A stretch of 6,864 nt of DNA, taken from assembly GCA_964353455.1 (NCBI GenBank), contig CAYGWP010000265.1, positions 1-6,864 of the forward strand. Reading direction: 5' to 3'. The notes below the pieces were generated by a model. The model saw only the letters and a list, made by a program, of their open reading frames with translations. It did not search any database and was not told the origin of the DNA. The position numbers and the translations under genes are program-made. Position 1 is the first letter of the stretch. Every line of letters starts with the position of its first letter. This DNA is from CAYGWP01 sp964353455 (lineage in GTDB: Bacteria > Planctomycetota > Phycisphaerae > FEN-1346). Positions 1 to 6,455 of this stretch are shown in pieces.

Positions 1-35
1 ACGAGCAACTTCCGCTTCTCGCGGTCCTTCTTGAT
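1..35 (-). other. Open reading frame continuing past the TAG of the YncE-like gene
   Basis: Reading the minus strand in the same frame past the TAG at 36-38, the window holds eleven complete codons plus the first two bases of a twelfth (GT, so Val), without a stop: IKKDREKRKLLV. This charged helical-looking stretch resembles, as far as I remember, the linker between the sixth and seventh blades in longer planctomycete YncE-like/cytochrome c peroxidase proteins. It could be the severed rest of the gene or chance; twelve residues are too few to decide. Confidence 0.4.
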
Positions 36-1067
36 CTAGCCCCCGGTAGAGGAAAGGAGCTTCACCGGCGGCCGGCCTTTGGCGGCCGTGCTGGGTGGCG
101 TGGGCGGCCCTTCGCCCTTCAGAGCGCACTGGAGCGCGCCCAAGTCCACCCTCGCGATCTGCTGGACTCCCGCCAGCGACGACCACAGCGTCTTTCCATC
201 GCGCGACACAACAAGACCCCACGGGTCGGCGGCGCCTTCGCTTAACCGATCCAGGAGGAGCGTGGCGCAGAGGCTGCGGCCCGCGAGGTCGATGATGCTG
301 AATGCGTTCGTGTTGATCCAGCCGCGCTCCAGTTGCGTCGTGGGCAGCGTCGTCCGTCCGATCGTGTGGACGCAGTAGGCCCACTTGCCGTCGGGCGAGA
401 CGGCGATCTGGCGAACGGAGGTGGACCCGCCCGGCAGGCGCACGTCGGCCACATCCTTGAGGGTGGCAAGATTGATGAGACTGACGGCCGCCGAGTTCTG
501 CGGATCGGCCGAGTTTCCGGCGGGCAGGAGGTTTCCGACGACCGCCAGGCCCTCATCGGGCGTCACGGCAATGAAGAACGGCTCGCGCGGCACCTTGATG
601 CGGGCCTTCTCCTTGCCCGACGCCAGGTCCACGATGGAGACGTCGCTGGTGACCGTGTTGGCGACGATGAGGAGTTGCTTCTTTGCGGCCACGGCCACGC
701 CCACGGGGCGGAGGCCGACCGCAAAGCGTCGAAGCACGCGCCCGCCCGCGGGATCGACCTCGGCCACGGAGCCGGCGTTGCGCTCGGCGACGTAGAGTTT
801 CGAGCCGTCTGCCGCCCACGCCACGCCGCTCGGCTCTCCGCTGAGGGCCACTTCGCGGGCCACCTTGGCGCCGGCCACATCAATGATTGACACCACCCCG
901 GCCGTGTGGTCCGAAACGGCGATCATCTGGCCGTTCGGCGAGAACCGCAGGTCGAGCGGTGACCGATACGGCGCCGGCAGCGCATCCTTCGCCTCGGCCA
1001 GCAGCACTCCCAGAACGATCGCGCCCGCCGTTGCCAGCACCGCCAAACCCGCAAGCCGATTCTTCAC
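36..1067 (-). CDS. Exported YncE/YVTN-type beta-propeller protein, possibly truncated
   Basis: The product is 343 residues. Residues 1-26 form a Sec-type signal or anchor: a short Lys/Arg start, a hydrophobic core, and AEA before Lys27 as a possible cleavage site. Six propeller repeats follow at about 36-76, 77-118, 119-160, 161-212, 213-273 and 274-318. Each has a SPDG-like turn and a closing VSIIDL-type strand (for example FSPNG, AADGS, VSPDG, SRDGK). Residues 319-343 are a Pro-rich tail. YncE propellers normally have seven blades, so one appears to be missing after the TAG. I place the start at the GTG at 1067 because an AAAGGAG lies 10 bases before it; the TTG at 1076 is only one base from that site. 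The gene follows the haem/FGE fusion gene after 37 bases and is probably co-transcribed with it. The protein likely acts outside the cytoplasm as a binding or scaffold subunit. The family is secure; the function is unknown. Confidence 0.85.
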   Translation of the reverse strand: MKNRLAGLAVLATAGAIVLGVLLAEAKDALPAPYRSPLDLRFSPNGQMIAVSDHTAGVVSIIDVAGAKVAREVALSGEPSGVAWAADGSKLYVAERNAGSVAEVDPAGGRVLRRFAVGLRPVGVAVAAKKQLLIVANTVTSDVSIVDLASGKEKARIKVPREPFFIAVTPDEGLAVVGNLLPAGNSADPQNSAAVSLINLATLKDVADVRLPGGSTSVRQIAVSPDGKWAYCVHTIGRTTLPTTQLERGWINTNAFSIIDLAGRSLCATLLLDRLSEGAADPWGLVVSRDGKTLWSSLAGVQQIARVDLGALQCALKGEGPPTPPSTAAKGRPPVKLLSSTGG

Positions 1068-1077
1068 GTGCCTCAAA

Positions 1078-1084
1078 CTCCTTT
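1078..1084 (-). promoter_or_regulatory. Ribosome binding site of the YncE-like gene
   Basis: The minus strand reads AAAGGAG, followed by ten bases to the GTG at 1067. This site decides the start: the upstream in-frame TTG at 1076 would leave only one base of spacing. It lies inside the short gap after the stop codon of the upstream gene (1105), which fits translation from a shared mRNA. Confidence 0.65.
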
Positions 1085-1104
1085 CAGTCGGGAACGATGC
1101 GCCG

Positions 1105-4100
1105 TCATTCCGCGCCGGCCTGGGCGAGCGCCGGCGCCCGGGCGCCCGTCTCGCCGACCACGCGGAACCCCACGTTATAGATTCTCTGCCACGGCGGGAA
1201 ACTCAGCCGGAAACTCGACCGGGCACGCTGCGGCCGGTCGTACCACGACCCGCCTCGGACCGTCCGTGCCGCGCCGCCGGTCTCGGCCTCGCGGCCGTCG
1301 TCCGCCCGATAAGGATACGGCCGGTACTCCGACCGGGTCCACTCGGCCACGTTGCCGTGCATGTCGCTCAGGCCCCACGGATTCGGCTTGTAGCGGCCCA
1401 CATCCGTCGAAATCCCTGCCGCATCGTTGAAGCGGTCGTCGCGCGGAATCCACTTTGGGGAATCGCGCCGGACCAGCAGGAGGACCGAGATATCCGCCAG
1501 GTTGGCGAATGCCGAGAAGTCCGCTCCGGCGTCGCCGTAGGACGTTGCGGTGGCGGTGCCCGCGCGGCAGGCGTACTCCCACTGCGCTTCGGTTGGAAGG
1601 CTGAACCGCTCGCCGGTCTTCTCGGAAAGCCAGCGGCAGAACGCCATCGCCTCGCTCCACGAGATACGGATGACCGGCTGCCGCGGCCCGTTCGCCGGGA
1701 TGCCGCGGTTCCCCTGGTCCTTGTTCGTCACGCTGATGAACCCGCTGTCCTGGAACGGGTTGAAGATACGGAACTGCTCGTTCGTGATCTCGAAGCGGGC
1801 CATCCAGAACGGCCGCGCGACGGCGACGCGGTGGGCCGGCCACTCGTCGGCGCACCCGGCCGCGCCGCCCATGACGAACTCGCCCGCTGGGACGTACACC
1901 AATTCCAGCGTGACGCCGCCGAGGTCGATAGACCGGCTGATGGGACCGCCGGCGGCCTGTCGGCGCTGGGCCTCGGCCCCGTCGAAGGGCCAGTTCGGAC
2001 AGGCGACCGCTGTGGCCGCCGGCCTGGGCGCCTCTTGCGGCACAATCGGCGTGATCTGGACGGCGGGCATCGCAGGGTAGGCCTCGGGGTCGAACGTGGG
2101 GCCGCCGTAAAGGGTTGAGAGCGCCAGCCGCCGCTCGTGGTTCTGCCCGGCGATCGCCCGGTACTCGCTCCACGTGCCGTGGCACGGGACGTTCATATCA
2201 ATCCATGTATAGATGCGATCCCACGCCTCGCCGTCGGGGCGGACGCCGTGATGGCCCTTCTTGAGCATCTGGACGAGCTCGCTGGTGTCCGCGTGCCACT
2301 CGCACGCCACGGGCAGGTGGTAATCGCTCTCCGGGCCCGGCCGCCGCACGAACGGGTGGAGCGCCGCGTATGCGGGGCTGAAGTGGCCGGCGGTCTTCGG
2401 GGCCGCATCCTTCGAGCGGAAATCGGGGATCTTCGCCCCGTCGGGCCGCGCCTGGCCGCCATGGCAGCCGACGCAGTATTTCTCGAGGACCGGCTTCTGG
2501 ACCTCGCGCTCGAAGTCGAACGGCCGGGCGGGGCCGTACCACGGTTCGATCTCGGACGGCTTGCGGCCAGTGGCCATCGTCAGGCGGGCCGGGGGCGGGC
2601 CGCTCGTCTGCGGCTCGTGGCAGCCGACGCACGAGGCGAACTCGCCCGGCATGGCGGTGTACCAACTCCGCATGACCTGAAGGGCGCGGCCCTCGGCGTC
2701 AAGCGGCTGGACGACGATCGGCATGTTCGCCGGGACGTTGAACATCGCCGACCCGTCCTCGTTCACCGGCACGGTGCCGAGGATGCGTTTGGCGTCCCAC
2801 GGGCCGTCGATACCAATGTTGATATGTCCACCCATGCCGCGATAGGCGAAATGGTTCGTGTAAACCCGCAGCCGCTTCACGGCGCCGCGCGGCACGCCCT
2901 CAAGCCCTTTGCCCTGGTACACGTCCACCAGGTACACGGTGGCGTCGCTGCGATTCGGGTTGACGCGGTCCGGAATAACGGGCGGGCGGGGCGTGGCGCG
3001 GAGAGGGGTCGGCTCGAGCATCGCGTAGCCGCGCTCCTCCCGCAGCAGCACCATGTTGTCGAAGATGTCAACGAGGTAAACGCCCCACGGGGCGCTGGGG
3101 CCGGGCTTGCACGAAACGATGAAGTACTTCTGGCTGAGGGGGAACGGATGGAGGAACTTCGGCCACGTGTTGTTGACAAGGCCGTCGGCGATGGTCGGCG
3201 CGACCGGCCGATTGTAGCCGGGGATCCGCTGGACGACGCCGCTGGCCTCGTGGCGCCCCTTCGCCGGGTCGAAGATGACCAGTTCGCCCATGCGCGGCAC
3301 GCCGTGATGGCCGGAGATGATGGCGGCGACCTGCGTCGGATGGTCGGGGACTGACCGCGCGTAGAAGATGGAATTCGGCCAATACGAGTTGCTGCCGTAC
3401 ATCTCGAACTGCGCCGTGCCGTCCGGGTTCATCTCGAAAAGTAGGCGGCTGAAGTAGTGCGGCGTGTCGCTGTATTCCCACCGGGTGTACACGATGCGGC
3501 CGCTCGGCAAGACCGTGGGGCACCACGAGTGGTCCTGGTCGAAGGTCAGTTGCCGGATGTTCCTGGTTTTCTCGTCCAGCACGTACAGCGACCCGACGGG
3601 CCCTCCGCCGCCGATGCAGGGAACGCCGAGGTAGCACGCGGTCGAGCAGAAGATGATGCGGCCGTCGGGCAGATAGCACGCATCGTAGTTATCTACATCA
3701 GGCTGGTCGCCGGGCGTGACCTGCCTGAGGCCCGAGCCATCGGCCTTGATCTCCCAGACCTGGAACTTGTTCTGCGTGCCGGGCATTGAGAAGAGGAGGC
3801 GGTTTCCGTCCCAGTGGAGTTCCAGGTCGCCTGCGAATTCGCCGCCGGCGGGCTTATAGAGCGTCTTCAACGGCGCGCCTGCGTTCTGGATCGACATGAT
3901 GGCGATTTCGTTGTCATAGCCCTTCGAGGGGATGCTGGCGTTGCCGAGCCAGTTCTGCGGCAGGCCGAGTTTGCCCTCGGCTCGGCGCACCAGGAGCAGC
4001 CGGTCGAACGCAAGGAGGGGGTTGGCAAGGAGCGCCTCTCGCCGCAGGGCCTCCATGTCCTTTGCGAGTTGGGCGAGGGCTTCGGCGGCCTTGGCGTCGC

Positions 4101-4884
4101 CGGCCGTCTTGGCGGCCGCCGCAGCGCCGGCCGACTTGCGGATCGTCTCCAGCCGCGCTAGGTACTCGGCGGCCTTCGGATACTTCGCCCCGTAGGTGTC
4201 CCTAAGGTCCGTTACAGCCAGCCGGAGCGACTCGAAACTGGAGTCGGCCAGCGGATCGAACGCAGCAGCCTGAACAGGCGGCGCCGCCGGCTTGGCGGCC
4301 TTGGCGGCCTGTTTCGGGTTGGCTGCCTTGGCGGCTGCAACCGCCCCCGCGACCGGCTGCGGAGATGTCGAGAAGTAGAACCCGTGTGAGCCACTGGCGT
4401 TGTAAATCTTCAGGAGGAGTTTGTTCTCGCCTGCCTGGAGTTCCAGTTTCGCGGTGTCCGAGTTCGGCCCCACGCCCCGCCGCACGTTCTTGGAGATCAA
4501 CTGCTTGCCGTTGAGCCAGACGGCCAGGCCGTCGTCGCTGCCGAAGTAGCCGGTGATGGTGGTCGGGGCCGCCGCAGAGATCGTGCGGTATAGATACGTG
4601 GGGCCGATCGTGCCGCTCGTGAGCGCATGGGCGACGCCGTCCTGGAAGTCGGGGGCCGCTTGCCACTTGAGGCCATTATAGGTCTGGGCGAGGTTGATCT
4701 CCTTCTCCGGCGGGAACGCCGTATCGAAGCCCTCGCCGGCCTTGACGGCGATAGGCCCGATGGCATACCACTGGCCGAGCGTCGGCCCCTTTGCCTGAGG
4801 CGCATCGGCCCCCGGCGCCGATACTCCGGCCGCCGCCATCGCCACCGCCGCGAGCAACATCAGACAGGAATGCCTGAGCGTCAT
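1105..4884 (-). CDS. Exported hydrazine-synthase-alpha-like propeller/dihaem cytochrome c fused to an FGE-like domain
   Basis: The product is 1259 residues. Residues 1-28 are a signal peptide (hydrophobic core, Ala-rich end). Residues 35-178 are a beta-sandwich of PA14/galactose-binding type, with FGSDDGLAVWLNGK at 114-127. Residues 179-210 are an Ala/Lys/Pro linker and 212-288 a helical segment. Residues 290-620 form a beta-propeller (RQLTFDQDHSWCPTVL near 444-459) with a Cys cluster at 403, 413, 417 and 423. Residues 640-910 resemble the hydrazine synthase alpha middle and C-terminal regions, with haem c motifs CVGCH at 752-756 and 804-808 and His-rich segments (EWHADTSEL at 862-870, KKGHHG at 875-880) that may supply axial ligands. 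Residues 985-1249 are an FGE/SUMF1-fold domain with PAGEFVMGG, LPTEAQWEYACRAGT (1096-1110), HGNVAEW (1176-1182) and VRGGSW ending at Trp1214. The paired active-site cysteines of true FGE, expected just after GGSW, are absent (YDRPQRA). It probably works in the periplasm or paryphoplasm in electron transfer or ligand binding. The ATG at 4884 has a strong AGGAGG six bases upstream. The substrate is unknown; hydrazine synthesis is not implied. Confidence 0.9.
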   Translation of the reverse strand: MTLRHSCLMLLAAVAMAAAGVSAPGADAPQAKGPTLGQWYAIGPIAVKAGEGFDTAFPPEKEINLAQTYNGLKWQAAPDFQDGVAHALTSGTIGPTYLYRTISAAAPTTITGYFGSDDGLAVWLNGKQLISKNVRRGVGPNSDTAKLELQAGENKLLLKIYNASGSHGFYFSTSPQPVAGAVAAAKAANPKQAAKAAKPAAPPVQAAAFDPLADSSFESLRLAVTDLRDTYGAKYPKAAEYLARLETIRKSAGAAAAAKTAGDAKAAEALAQLAKDMEALRREALLANPLLAFDRLLLVRRAEGKLGLPQNWLGNASIPSKGYDNEIAIMSIQNAGAPLKTLYKPAGGEFAGDLELHWDGNRLLFSMPGTQNKFQVWEIKADGSGLRQVTPGDQPDVDNYDACYLPDGRIIFCSTACYLGVPCIGGGGPVGSLYVLDEKTRNIRQLTFDQDHSWCPTVLPSGRIVYTRWEYSDTPHYFSRLLFEMNPDGTAQFEMYGSNSYWPNSIFYARSVPDHPTQVAAIISGHHGVPRMGELVIFDPAKGRHEASGVVQRIPGYNRPVAPTIADGLVNNTWPKFLHPFPLSQKYFIVSCKPGPSAPWGVYLVDIFDNMVLLREERGYAMLEPTPLRATPRPPVIPDRVNPNRSDATVYLVDVYQGKGLEGVPRGAVKRLRVYTNHFAYRGMGGHINIGIDGPWDAKRILGTVPVNEDGSAMFNVPANMPIVVQPLDAEGRALQVMRSWYTAMPGEFASCVGCHEPQTSGPPPARLTMATGRKPSEIEPWYGPARPFDFEREVQKPVLEKYCVGCHGGQARPDGAKIPDFRSKDAAPKTAGHFSPAYAALHPFVRRPGPESDYHLPVACEWHADTSELVQMLKKGHHGVRPDGEAWDRIYTWIDMNVPCHGTWSEYRAIAGQNHERRLALSTLYGGPTFDPEAYPAMPAVQITPIVPQEAPRPAATAVACPNWPFDGAEAQRRQAAGGPISRSIDLGGVTLELVYVPAGEFVMGGAAGCADEWPAHRVAVARPFWMARFEITNEQFRIFNPFQDSGFISVTNKDQGNRGIPANGPRQPVIRISWSEAMAFCRWLSEKTGERFSLPTEAQWEYACRAGTATATSYGDAGADFSAFANLADISVLLLVRRDSPKWIPRDDRFNDAAGISTDVGRYKPNPWGLSDMHGNVAEWTRSEYRPYPYRADDGREAETGGAARTVRGGSWYDRPQRARSSFRLSFPPWQRIYNVGFRVVGETGARAPALAQAGAE

Positions 4885-4890
4885 TTACCG

Positions 4891-4896
4891 CCTCCT
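4891..4896 (-). promoter_or_regulatory. Ribosome binding site of the haem/FGE fusion gene
   Basis: The minus strand reads AGGAGG, six bases before the ATG at 4884. It is a consensus site at good spacing and fixes the start of the long gene. Confidence 0.8.
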
Positions 4897-4916
4897 CTTG
4901 AGCGTCTGAGCCGTCT

Positions 4917-4945
4917 ATTAAACACAAGAATCGACCTTCAGGCAA
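4917..4945 (-). promoter_or_regulatory. Candidate sigma70-type promoter for the minus-strand operon
   Basis: On the minus strand TTGCCT (4945-4940, four of six matches to the -35 consensus) is separated by exactly 17 bases from TTTAAT (4922-4917, five of six matches to the -10). Transcription would begin near 4910 and give a leader of about 25 bases containing the AGGAGG site. Position, spacing and the locally AT-rich -10 in a GC-rich region support it. No transcription data are visible. Confidence 0.5.
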
Positions 4946-4980
4946 GGCACTCTGTCCGCGCATCGCACTGCGTCACTTTC

Positions 4981-5090
4981 GGGTGGCACGGCCACAGCCT
5001 GCCCGCCTCTGGCGGGCTTTGCCTCTGCGTGGCCGTGGTTGCGCCCCGGCCGAGGCCCACGGCCACGCAACAGCGTGGCCGTGCCACTCC
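4981..5090. repeat. Nested inverted-repeat element with four GTGGCCGTG cores (REP-like candidate)
   Basis: The outer arms GTGGCACGGCCAC (4983-4995) and GTGGCCGTGCCAC (5075-5087) are perfect reverse complements of 13 bases. The inner arms GCGTGGCCGTGG (5027-5038) and CCACGGCCACGC (5057-5068) are perfect over 12. Between the left arms sits a hairpin, GCCCGCC-TCT-GGCGGGC (5001-5017). The 9-mer GTGGCCGTG occurs four times in alternating orientation: minus at 4987-4995, plus at 5029-5037, minus at 5058-5066, plus at 5075-5083. Each outer arm is also a small hairpin by itself. The whole could fold into a branched cruciform. It lies upstream of both flanking promoters, so it is probably not a leader RNA. 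It looks like a dispersed REP/MITE-type repeat or a binding platform; which one is inference. Confidence 0.7.
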
Positions 5091-5123
5091 CCAAGACTAA
5101 CGCCGTACCGCGCATCCGGCGCC

Positions 5124-5147
5124 GTGTGGCCGGCAACCGGCGCACAC
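5124..5147. repeat. Hairpin in the divergent intergenic region
   Basis: GTGTGGCCGG (5124-5133), a CAA loop, then CCGGC, one unpaired G, and CACAC (5143-5147). This gives ten pairs with a single bulge. No T-run follows on either strand, so it is not a typical intrinsic terminator. It could be an operator or part of the neighbouring repeat element; its role is not known. Confidence 0.45.
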
Positions 5148-5237
5148 ACTCCCCTCGCCCTACTACCGTGATTTAACCGCAGACAGGGGCGCACTGTTTC
5201 GGTCAGAACTCGCGGGTAGGCGATGCGCGTGTTCTTT

Positions 5238-5266
5238 CTGGAACCGCGGCCCAGCGCCTGTATGAT
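5238..5266 (+). promoter_or_regulatory. Weak candidate promoter for the enolase-superfamily gene
   Basis: TATGAT at 5261-5266 matches five of six bases of the -10 consensus and sits about 38 bases before the ATG at 5304. The hexamer 17 bases upstream (CTGGAA, 5238-5243) matches the -35 consensus at only three of six, so an activator or a different sigma factor may be involved. Confidence 0.3.
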
Positions 5267-5292
5267 TATCCATCGCGGAGCAAGATCACGCC

Positions 5293-5298
5293 GAGGAG
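5293..5298 (+). promoter_or_regulatory. Ribosome binding site deciding the enolase-superfamily start
   Basis: GAGGAG lies five bases before the ATG at 5304. The same frame is open upstream to an ATG at 5223, but this site and the start of homology (MNIKSIETF) both favour 5304. Confidence 0.75.
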
Positions 5299-5303
5299 AT
5301 GCC

Positions 5304-6392
5304 ATGAACATCAAGAGCATCGAGACCTTCTTCAAGGGCAGCATCACCATCGTTCGCGTGCGGACCGATGATGGGGCCGAGGGGTACGGCCAGACGGCGC
5401 CGTTCAACGCCGACATCACCGCCCAGGTGCTGCACCGGCAGGTGGCGCCGCACGCGCTTGGGGCGGATGTGTCGGACCCGGAGGCCCTGGCCGAGCGGAC
5501 CATCGAGGCGGAGTACAAGTTTCCCGGCTCGTATGTCTCGCGGGCGGTGGGCGGCGTGGACACCGCTCTGTGGGACCTGCGCGGCAAATTGGAGAAGAAG
5601 AGCGTCTGCGAACTCCTCGGCGGCAAGCCGCGGCGGTTTCCGGTCTATGGCTCCAGCATGCGGCGGGATATCAAGCCCGAAGACGAGGCCGCGCGCCTGG
5701 TTCGGCTCCGCGACACGAAAGGCTTCCGGGCGTTCAAGGTGAGGATCGGCAAGGTCTGCGGCCACGACCAGGACCAGTGGCCCGGGCGCACGCCGGCGCT
5801 CATCGAGACGGTGCGAAAGGCGGTCGGCTGCGACGTGGTCCTCCTGGCTGACGGCAACAGTTGCTACACGCCCGCCAAGGCAATCGAGGTGGGCAAGTTG
5901 CTTGAGGACCAGAACTTCCGGCACTTCGAGGAGCCGTGCCCGTACTGGGAACTCGAATGGACCGCCGAGGTGGCGAAGGCGCTTGCCATCCCCGTGGCCG
6001 GCGGCGAACAAGACTGCTTCATGCACGTATGGCGTCGGATGATCGCAATAAAGGCGGTCGATATCGCCCAGCCCGACATCTGCTACGTCGGCGGCATGAG
6101 CCGCGCCGCTCGCGTCGCCAAAATGGCCGCCGAGGCCGGCCTGCCCGTCGTGCCGCACTCGGCCAACCAGTCTCTCGTCCAGGTCTTCACGCTGCACCTC
6201 CTCGGGGCTATTCCGAACGCCGGCCCGCACATGGAGTACTCCATTGAGGGCACTGGCCAATACGGAGAGGTATATTCGCCCTTGCCGGAAGTCAGCGAAG
6301 GCACGGTCCCGGTTCCCGACGGCCCCGGCTGGGGCGTCACAATCAATCCGAAGTGGCTGGAATCCGCCGAGCGCAAAGTCAGCGAGAAGTAA
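5304..6392 (+). CDS. Mandelate racemase/muconate lactonizing enzyme family protein, probable acid-sugar dehydratase
   Basis: The product is 362 residues, a normal length for this enolase-superfamily group, and has no signal peptide, so it is cytoplasmic. The N-terminal capping domain covers about 1-115 and the barrel about 116-340. The metal ligands are Asp183 (ADGN), Glu209 (FEEP) and Glu235 (GGEQD). The catalytic dyad is Asp258 (QPD) and His285 (PHSAN). Their spacings (26, 26, 23 and 27) equal those I recall for mandelate racemase (D195, E221, E247, D270, H297). Glu311 (HMEYS) is a candidate acid. The KxK motif is KVR (Lys145, Arg147), followed by an insertion, GHDQDQWPGRTPALI, before the next strand. 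The mandelate-racemase-type His/Asp dyad suggests enolisation of a sugar acid, usually dehydration to a 2-keto-3-deoxy acid. The exact substrate cannot be named. It is transcribed divergently from the haem/FGE operon. Confidence 0.92.
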   Translation: MNIKSIETFFKGSITIVRVRTDDGAEGYGQTAPFNADITAQVLHRQVAPHALGADVSDPEALAERTIEAEYKFPGSYVSRAVGGVDTALWDLRGKLEKKSVCELLGGKPRRFPVYGSSMRRDIKPEDEAARLVRLRDTKGFRAFKVRIGKVCGHDQDQWPGRTPALIETVRKAVGCDVVLLADGNSCYTPAKAIEVGKLLEDQNFRHFEEPCPYWELEWTAEVAKALAIPVAGGEQDCFMHVWRRMIAIKAVDIAQPDICYVGGMSRAARVAKMAAEAGLPVVPHSANQSLVQVFTLHLLGAIPNAGPHMEYSIEGTGQYGEVYSPLPEVSEGTVPVPDGPGWGVTINPKWLESAERKVSEK

Positions 6393-6455
6393 GCCCACCC
6401 TTGCAGGGCGTGTTTGGCAACGGACTCCTGGAAGGGGGCCACATGCCGACACCGA

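Larger units (their letters stand above)
4885..5303. other. Divergent intergenic region, 419 bases, no gene
   Basis: This gap separates the minus-strand haem/FGE operon from the plus-strand enolase-superfamily gene. I see no convincing coding frame and no tRNA or rRNA. It holds the operon promoter (4917-4945), a nested inverted-repeat element (4981-5090), a hairpin (5124-5147), and a weak promoter and ribosome site for the plus gene. The stretch 5150-5235 shows nothing I can name. Confidence 0.7.

Noticed and set aside
1068..1076. TTG start for the YncE-like gene
   Set aside because: The AAAGGAG site would be only one base away; the GTG at 1067 has usable spacing.
865..3354. Two long plus-strand open frames (865-2118 and 2137-3354) opposite the haem/FGE gene
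   Set aside because: Their products are Arg/Ala/Gly-rich without recognisable motifs, and the opposite strand encodes a clearly homologous protein. They are typical antisense frames of high-GC coding DNA.
1105..4884. Calling the long gene a hydrazine synthase or an active formylglycine-generating enzyme
   Set aside because: The haem ligand pattern differs from what I recall for the anammox enzyme, and the FGE-like domain lacks the active-site cysteines. Only family resemblance is supported.
4983..5000. Sigma54-type promoter from the TGGCAC in the repeat
   Set aside because: The TGGCAC is not followed by a TTGC-type -12 element at the required spacing.
4981..5090. CRISPR array or intrinsic terminator in the intergenic repeats
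   Set aside because: The repeats alternate in orientation with irregular spacing and no uniform spacers, and no T-run follows the stems. They also lie upstream, not downstream, of both neighbouring genes.
5223..5303. Upstream ATG extension of the enolase-superfamily gene
   Set aside because: The extra 27 residues do not resemble the family, the likely -10 lies inside the extension, and GAGGAG sits five bases before the ATG at 5304.
5286..6452. Minus-strand open frame of 388 codons opposite the enolase-superfamily gene
   Set aside because: The plus strand carries complete catalytic motifs at correct spacing; the antisense product has no family features and no ribosome site I can support.
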